From Pyxicephalus adspersus (lineage: Eukaryota > Chordata > Amphibia > Anura > Pyxicephalidae), in NCBI RefSeq assembly GCF_032062135.1, contig NC_092869.1:45430696-45494695 (forward strand): a DNA stretch of 64,000 nucleotides, given 5' to 3'. This document shows positions 57,985-64,000 of the stretch, in pieces. Position 1 is the first letter of the stretch. The number at the start of each line of letters is the position of its first letter. The notes beneath the pieces were generated by a model, which saw nothing but the letters and a program-made list of their open reading frames with translations, searched no databases and had not been told where the DNA came from. A program made the translations under genes and the position numbers.

Positions 57985-58890
57985 AGTAAAACGAATGTAC
58001 AGCGTAGCATACAGAGTGCAGGGGTATGGAGTATGTAAAAACAAAAAGCAGGAGTCAGGGATATGTAATGTATAGAGTTCAAGGGTAAGGAATATGTAAC
58101 AAAAAGTGACCAGGGGTCCAAATTATGTAATGTACAAAGTGCAGGGGTCAGGAGTATATAATCTACAGAGTGCAGGGGTCGAAAGTGTGTAACATGCAGG
58201 GTGCTAGGGTCAGGAGTATGTGTTATACAGATTACAGGGGTCAGGAGTGTGTGTTATACAGATTGCAGGAGTCAGGACTGTGTGTTATACAGATTTCAGG
58301 GGTCAGGAGTATGTGTTATACAGATTGCAGGGGTCAGGAGTATGTGTTATACAGGTTGCAGGGGTCAAGAGTGTGTGTTACACAGATTGCAGGGGTATGG
58401 AGTATGTAAAAACAGAAAGCAGGAGTCAGGGGTATGTAATGTAGAGTTCAAGGGGTCATGTAGAGTGCAGGGATCGGAAGTATGTAACATACAGAGTGCA
58501 GGAGTCAGGAGTGTGTAAAGTACAAAGCATAGTGGTCAGAAATGGAAAGCATACAGATTGCAGGAGTCAGGCGGGTGTTTTATACAGAGTGCAGGGGTCA
58601 GGAGTGTGTGTTATACAGAGTGCAGGGGTCAGAAGAGTGTAAAGTACAGGGTGCTGGGTTCAGGAGTGTAGAAAGTTCAGGGTGCTAGGGTCAGAAGTGT
58701 ATAAATTACAGGGTGCTGGGGCCAGGAGTGTTTAAAGTACAGGGTGCTGGGACCAGGAGTGTTTAAAGTACAGGGTGCTGGGGTCAGGAGTGTATAAAGT
58801 ACAGGGTGCTGGGGTCAGGAGTGTAAAAAATACAGGGTGCTGGGGTCAGAAGTTTTTTAACATGCAGAGTGCAGGAGTTGGAAGTAAGGG
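57985..58890 (+). repeat. 31-bp minisatellite with variant blocks
   Basis: The monomer is GTTATACAGATTGCAGGGGT plus CAGGAGTGTGT (31 bp). Downstream blocks change to AGTACAGGGTGCTGGGGTCA plus GGAGTGTATAA. Frames with repeated GVRSVCYTDCR-like residues are produced by the array because 31 is not a multiple of 3. They are not genes. Confidence 0.88.
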
Positions 58891-58941
58891 TACTATACAA
58901 GGAAATGCAATATTACTTTTTAAATAAACCCTTGGAACTCT

Positions 58942-59061
58942 TTGGGGTATATTTATAAATCAGAATTATCCAGGTCCATGTGTTTCAATGACAGTAATTC
59001 ATTCCCACCAGGGAATGTTTGAGGGAATGTCATATTCCCTGTTTTATAAATAGAGCCCTTT
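58942..59061. mobile_element. Short MITE-like palindromic element
   Basis: GGGGTATATTTATAAAT at the left and ATAAATAGAGCCC at the right are imperfect inverted repeats around about 85 bp. Low-confidence boundaries. Confidence 0.4.
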
Positions 59062-59404
59062 GAAGTGCTGTAAATAAACAAAGTTTTCATCATGCTCCCA
59101 CTTGCTCTGTGTTCTGAGAAAAGTTTCATCTGAGAATCAGTGGAGAACACATGAAAAAATAATGAGTTTTCTGGAAGCGATCGGGCGTGAAAATAAATAG
59201 TACACAGAGCCGGGGTCGATTTTTGTACTGCGCCAAAGGTGGTACTAATTAGCCGGCGGTTAGAGCCATGGAAGGGAACATTGGCACGGCATTATGGGGA
59301 GGATTGCTGCAATTGGAGACAACCTGCGAAATGACTGATACTTATCCACAGGCCTGGGCTAGTGTGAGGGAAATATGGATCAATGGTGGAAACTCAGCTT
59401 TGTA

Positions 59405-59535
59405 TGGTAAGCTCTTCTGGCCAGGGTCCTCTCCTCCTCCTGTGTCTGTATCTGTCTGTCATTTGCAACTCCTATTTAATGTACAGCACTGCGTAATATG
59501 TTGGTGCCATATATATTGTTTTTATTAATAATAAC
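59405..59535 (+). repeat. LINE (L2/CR1-like) 3' tail
   Basis: GGTAAGCTCTTCTGGCCAGG, CTGTCTGTCATTTGCAACTC, TGTACAGCACTGCGTAATAT, then an AT-rich tail. Confidence 0.65.
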
Positions 59536-59857
59536 AATAGAAAGTTACGGCTGCCCTGTGATTTTGTTCTTAATATATATTTCCCCAGATGCAGGAAAGA
59601 AGCAAATATAGTGATGAACTGGATGGGAAGTTTTAAGGGATGTTCTAGAGTTGGACCATTATTCCCCTTAAACCATAAATTTTTGAAGCCCTAAAATATC
59701 GACCTGTTTAATGGTCGTTTTCTCTGCCTTGCATTGGATGTAGGTTCTGCCCTTGGTACAAGGGGCCATTTTGTTACATATAGGTATCTGCATGGTCTTA
59801 GCATGATGGTGAATTGTCCACTTTGTTGGAGGTTATTGCAATAGATCTCAGACAGAA

Positions 59858-59900
59858 CCCTGATGAAGCAGCAAGTTGTATGTCTGCGAAACGCGTCGGG
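59858..59900 (+). ncRNA. Hammerhead-ribozyme-like motif, intact core
   Basis: CTGATGA (59860-59866), extra A (59867), stem II GCAG/CTGC (59868-59871 with 59884-59887) with a 12-base loop, GAAA (59888-59891), CGCGTC (59892-59897). All core bases are intact. Stem I next to the core has two G-C pairs, then a mismatch. Predicted cleavage is after 59897. Confidence 0.65.
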
Positions 59901-60235
59901 TACACTTGTACCAGGACTTCATCTAAATTGTGTTTTGTTATGTGTAATTATGGATTTTATGAATCTTTATATATGTTATAAATTACCATTTGCTGGCATT
60001 TTAAGCTGTAATTTTCATTTATTAGATGCCTTGAAAGTCCTTATCTGTATTTGAAATACACCGGTGTATAACTTAAAACCAATTATTAACACTTAACCAC
60101 TGTAATGCAATGGTGAAGATCGGTGATTGTTCGCTGTGCCGTAATTACCTAAAATTAGCAAATGGAAATCAGATTACTTATCACCACTTTTGGGTGCTTT
60201 TAATAAATCATGGCTGGTAAAAGTGGGGATGAATA

Positions 60236-60296
60236 TTATGCTGTGTGTAGCAGAGCCACGTAAGTCTCAAAACTGGATTGACAGAAATACAATCCT
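60236..60296 (+). repeat. Short dispersed repeat, copy 3 of 3
   Basis: ATGCTGTGTGTAGCAGAGCC then GTCTCAAAACTGGATTGACA and GAAATACAAT. Confidence 0.45.
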
Positions 60297-61447
60297 CTAT
60301 GTATTTTTTATCGTTGTATTTCGATTTATTCCCAGGAGCTTTTTAAGAAACAGTTTACAAAGGCAATGCTGGCAATCTTGAGCTCGGCTTCCTATGGAAA
60401 AGTCCAAATGTGCGCTTTATATATTCATGAATTCATGCGGTTGATGGTTTTCTTCTAAGTGTCAGTACGCTCTTATATGTAGAAAGCGCTATCGGGGGAA
60501 GGAGTGTTGATTGCTCATCTAAACCCAAATTGCGCCTCTATTATCAGATCTTCCTTCAGTGTCTCCTCGGCACCATCAGTGATCTGAAGCAAATTATCTT
60601 TCTTGATAATCTTCTGTTCTTCTTCTTCCCGCTGCTTGTTCAGGATCTTTCTCCCCCCGGAATTTCGGCTTTGTTGCGGAGGGTTCATCGTTTATGCCGA
60701 GCTGCTGATTTCGCTCACCGGGCCTGGTGGGTTTCATTAAAGGGCCACTATAGCAAAGAATAATAAATTCTATTATCTCTATGGGGGGAAAACCTGGAAT
60801 AATAGTGATCAGTATTTTTATTTTACATCTTCATTTATATTTACATGCAGGTCAAACAAAAATGATAGTTATGGGGTACGGAGTTGGCACAACCAATGTC
60901 AGGTACCTAAAACACCTTTTTTTAATATATTGCTGAAACGGCTTAAAAATTGTTCCCTATGACTGGGCTTCTATTTGCTTATTATTTATACAAAACCCTT
61001 ACATGTACCCCTGTTCTTGACATTTTTCACTTTCAAAGTGTGACAACGTTGTTTATTCAGCAGTAATATCATGCAGCACACATTTAAAGGAAATGAACAA
61101 GTTTCTGATCTCCTGGCAGGATCAACAGGCAATGAAGCTATGCTACAGGGGGCATTTAAACCTTTTTGGTGTCTGTTATCAAATGCATTGGCTCCTCCAC
61201 GGAAGATGAGAAATGGAAACAAAGAACAAATATCTTTCTGGGCTTTCTATACTGTCCCTATTCTTGCACTATTTTATATACATAATCAGATATTATATTT
61301 GTATTCTAAAGTTTAGTCAGGACGTTTGCCAGGCTGACAAGCTGTGTGCGGGACTGCATAGTAAACAGCTGTTAGCACCTAAAAGTTAGTCGAAAAGTTT
61401 ATGCTGCTTGAACAAGCTAGTGCCCTTTATTACAGAGATGGAACCTA

Positions 61448-61515
61448 ATGGGTGGGGACAACACCTCATGGGTGGGGAGAGCACCTCATGGGTGGGGACA
61501 GCTCCTCGTGGGTTG
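61448..61515 (+). repeat. 20-bp tandem repeat
   Basis: Three clear units of ATGGGTGGGGACAACACCTC with variants, plus a fourth partial one. Confidence 0.8.
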
Positions 61516-62232
61516 TGATGATAATTCTATCTATGCCCCCACCCCACATGCACACTTCAGCATTGCATCAGCTGCACAGCTCCCTTGATCCTGTTGCATC
61601 CCCCTCACTCTGAGACACCTCTCCCCCAAAATTGGATCTAATTCACTCCCCTACACATGAACTCACAGAGCAGCCAATCCCACTGCAAGCCTGATTTCAA
61701 TCTCTGGCAAATGGCGGACAAAAAGTAATTATGACAGCCTGATTATAAAATGGTCTAATGGTCTTTAAACTCCATGGTGTTTCATGTACATTTACTTTCA
61801 AATGGATCCCAGGGTCACCCGACAGATGTAAGCAGCCCCTTCAGCATGTAGAAAAGTAAATCCAAGCCACTACATGCCAGCTTTGTTGACCATGAAGGAA
61901 TGGCATTGATAAACTTTTGTTCATTTTAGAAAAGTTTTGCAAGTTTAGAAAAGTCTAAGCAGGGGCTGGAAGGCATTTCAATTGGATTTCAAGCTTCCAG
62001 CTTTTCCTGGAAGGCAGCATGACATCAATAATGCCACCCGGGGAACTCTGTGTTCTTCCAAACATGTGTCTTGGAGCACTCTGGGGGTTGGCACAATGGC
62101 CGACCATCTATTTGCCATGGGGGTCATGGAGGGCCCCTAATATTAATAAATGGCAACTCTTATTACAGAAATGGGCCAGCACCAATGGACAAAACGAGGG
62201 TGATGGGGCTAAAGCTGGTGTTTGATTGTAGT

Positions 62233-62543
62233 GCACCACGGTGGCTCAGTGGTTAGCACTCCGGCCTTTGCAGCGCTAGGTCCCGGTTTGGAATCTCAAC
62301 CAGGACTCTATCTGCATGGAGTTTGCAGGTTCTCCCCGTGTTTGTGTGGGTTTCCTCCGAGTACTCTGGTTTCCTCCCACATTCCAAAAACATGCAGTTA
62401 GGTTGATTGGCTTCCCCAAAAAATTCACCTTAGACTGTAATAATGACTATGGTGGGGATAATAAAATTGTGAGCTCCTTTGACATGGACTTTGTACAGCG
62501 CTGGGTAATAAGTTGGCGCTATATAAATACTGTGTAATGATAG
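62233..62543 (+). repeat. tRNA-derived SINE, full length
   Basis: GGTGGCTCAGTGGTTAGCAC head, CTGCATGGAGTTTGCAGGTT, TTCCAAAAACATGCAGTTAG, TTGTGAGCTCCTTTGACATG, and the tail TTGGCGCTATATAAATACTG. Confidence 0.8.
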
Positions 62544-64000
62544 TATAGAATGTCCTGGATTTTTGACCAAACTCAGGTGCTCTAGGAGCCATCACAAAAC
62601 ACATGCTGCCTCCTCTTTGGAGTAATTTGGGCATGGAGGGGCGATCACAATTTCACATAAATGCAGTGAATCTGACATTCACCAGCCTTTGCCATGATTA
62701 CACATTCATTAGTTCTTTGTCATATGTCAAATTCACTGCTTTAGAAAAAGAAGGAATACTTTTAAATCTTAATAGGTTTGTATACCACCCCATTCTTGTT
62801 CTAGTGGCAAAGCTAAAATTCTGGATTCCAGGTCACCAGGACAAATACAGAGGGTGAATCCACCTAGCAGAAACAGAAGTTCTAACCTTTCACCCAAACT
62901 TTGACTGTGCATACACTTTACACCTTTGCAATCAAAGTATAAAATGTTTCTATTTAATAAAGAACAGATTCCTGCAGTGTATACAGCACGTTCCTGACAC
63001 GGCTCCTGCTGCATTTTCTAGAATCTATATTGCTGCGTATTCAGATTCTGTGCAGGAGGCACCGGGGGCAGAGCGTTCTGTTCTGTATGTCGCTGCTTTT
63101 TTCATCCAACAAGAACAAAAGTGAAAAGCATTCAGCTTCTAATGACTTGCGGAGAGGCGGCTCGCCTGTGACGCCGCAGAGAAAGCGCGGGCCCCTGGGG
63201 AACCCAGTTGGGCATATATTATAGGAAGTACATCCAGCAGAGCACTCCATATCTAATCTGCTTGTCTCTATGGGCCCTGCAGTGCAGCAATGTCAAGAAT
63301 AAGGCCGTGGAATGGAACTGATTAGAATGAAATCCATTAACTCTCATACATGCTTTAACACAGTAATGTTATTTCAAAAAGCTAATTTTTGACAAAAAAA
63401 TTGGTAGGGTTCAACTTTTTTGCTGTCTGTATCATTTAGAAAGATGTATTCTTCACTTCCTGTCCAAGAGACACAACAGGAAATGAGAGAATATGGTTGT
63501 CACCTGAACAGGTGTCTCCATTGGAAGATAACACCAACCCTCCATCAGCACCTGCAGCAACACTTGCCCACCAGGTCCTAGAAGAGGGGTGAATCTCTCC
63601 ATTGGGGACATATACAGCATATGATGGGTTTCCATTCCACATTCTATCCCAATCGTTTAATAAAATGGGTTGCATGAGCAATTTAAGTTAGCAGCTTTCA
63701 TTATAATTATACCTGGCGATCCTGCCATTGGGTGATTGGGCTCTTCTTGTTATAGGCTGACAATTCTGTGTCACTGTCCCCTACTTGTGGTCCAGTGTTG
63801 TCACCCCATAATCCAGGCTTCTAAACAGGGGACCCATTTGTTATAGTTACCTGTATTCTTGGGCCCCTTCCTTGTCCTCGTCCCCTTGTACCAACACCCC
63901 CACTTTTACATTTCAGGAATAGTAATGCATTGTGGCTTGCTGCCATCGAGCTCTCGAAAAGCATTTGGAGGTCTCTGAACAGCCAAAATGCTACAAGTAG

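Larger units (their letters stand above)
27205..64000 (+). other. KCNK13: KCNK13 intron 1 (continues beyond window)
   Basis: Starts at the donor GTAAAC. No sequence resembling the second KCNK13 exon (FGMTTPATVGG and the rest of the channel) is present, so the intron exceeds 36.8 kb. The human gene also has one very large intron. Content is repeats listed separately. Stretches with nothing recognisable include about 27250-28580, 28950-29900, 30270-30950, 34900-35900, 44000-46200, 48060-49600, 51400-52300, 53000-54000, 60350-61430 and 62550-63430. Confidence 0.85.

Noticed and set aside
58170..58518. Repetitive GVRSVCYTDCR-type frames
   Set aside because: A 31-bp monomer read in three frames gives a repeat peptide. 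It is not a protein family.
27205..64000. Further KCNK13 exons in the window
   Set aside because: No frame encodes the FGMTTPATVGG start of exon 2 or any later channel segment.

Overview
This is vertebrate nuclear DNA, most likely from a frog. The evidence is long introns with GT/AG junctions, dense interspersed repeats, tRNA-derived SINEs, hAT and mariner relics, and a repeat landscape I recognise from anuran genomes. I cannot fix the species. Two assembly gaps (15232-15795 and 38124-38615) fall inside or beside tandem or dispersed repeats.

Only two host genes are supported, both on the + strand and tandem. Positions 1-14515 hold the 3' end of TDP1 (tyrosyl-DNA phosphodiesterase 1): three coding exons (4555-4657, 10048-10162, 14270-14343), a short 3' UTR and an AATAAA at 14492. 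After about 12.4 kb of repeat-rich sequence comes the first coding exon of KCNK13 (THIK-1 two-pore-domain K+ channel) at 26868-27204. It ends at a donor in the middle of the first selectivity-filter glycine codon. The rest of the window (27205-64000) is KCNK13 intron 1, with no further exon seen. TDP1 followed by KCNK13 is the human 14q32 order, which supports both identifications. The genes share no pathway (DNA repair versus K+ leak current).

Everything else is repeats. They include a decayed 1.29 kb mariner (32573-33861), a hAT element nested inside another hAT with both 8-bp target duplications intact (47021-48048), hAT-like and hairpin MITEs, LINE 3' ends (L2/CR1-like and L1-like), tRNA-SINEs sharing the 3' tail of a LINE, several minisatellites (monomers of about 20, 31, 50-60 and 70 bp) and long polypurine/polypyrimidine tracts.

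The most interesting signal is a family of at least a dozen short motifs on both strands: CTGANGA, an unpaired A, a variable but self-complementary stem-loop, GAAA, then CGCGTC or CGCGTT. This is the hammerhead ribozyme core. Stem II changes sequence between copies while keeping its pairing, and the best copies also have a pairable stem I. The palindrome ACGCGT in the stem III position suggests dimeric action. Minimal hammerheads of this kind are known from Penelope-like retroelements, so these look like ribozyme-bearing remnants of such elements.
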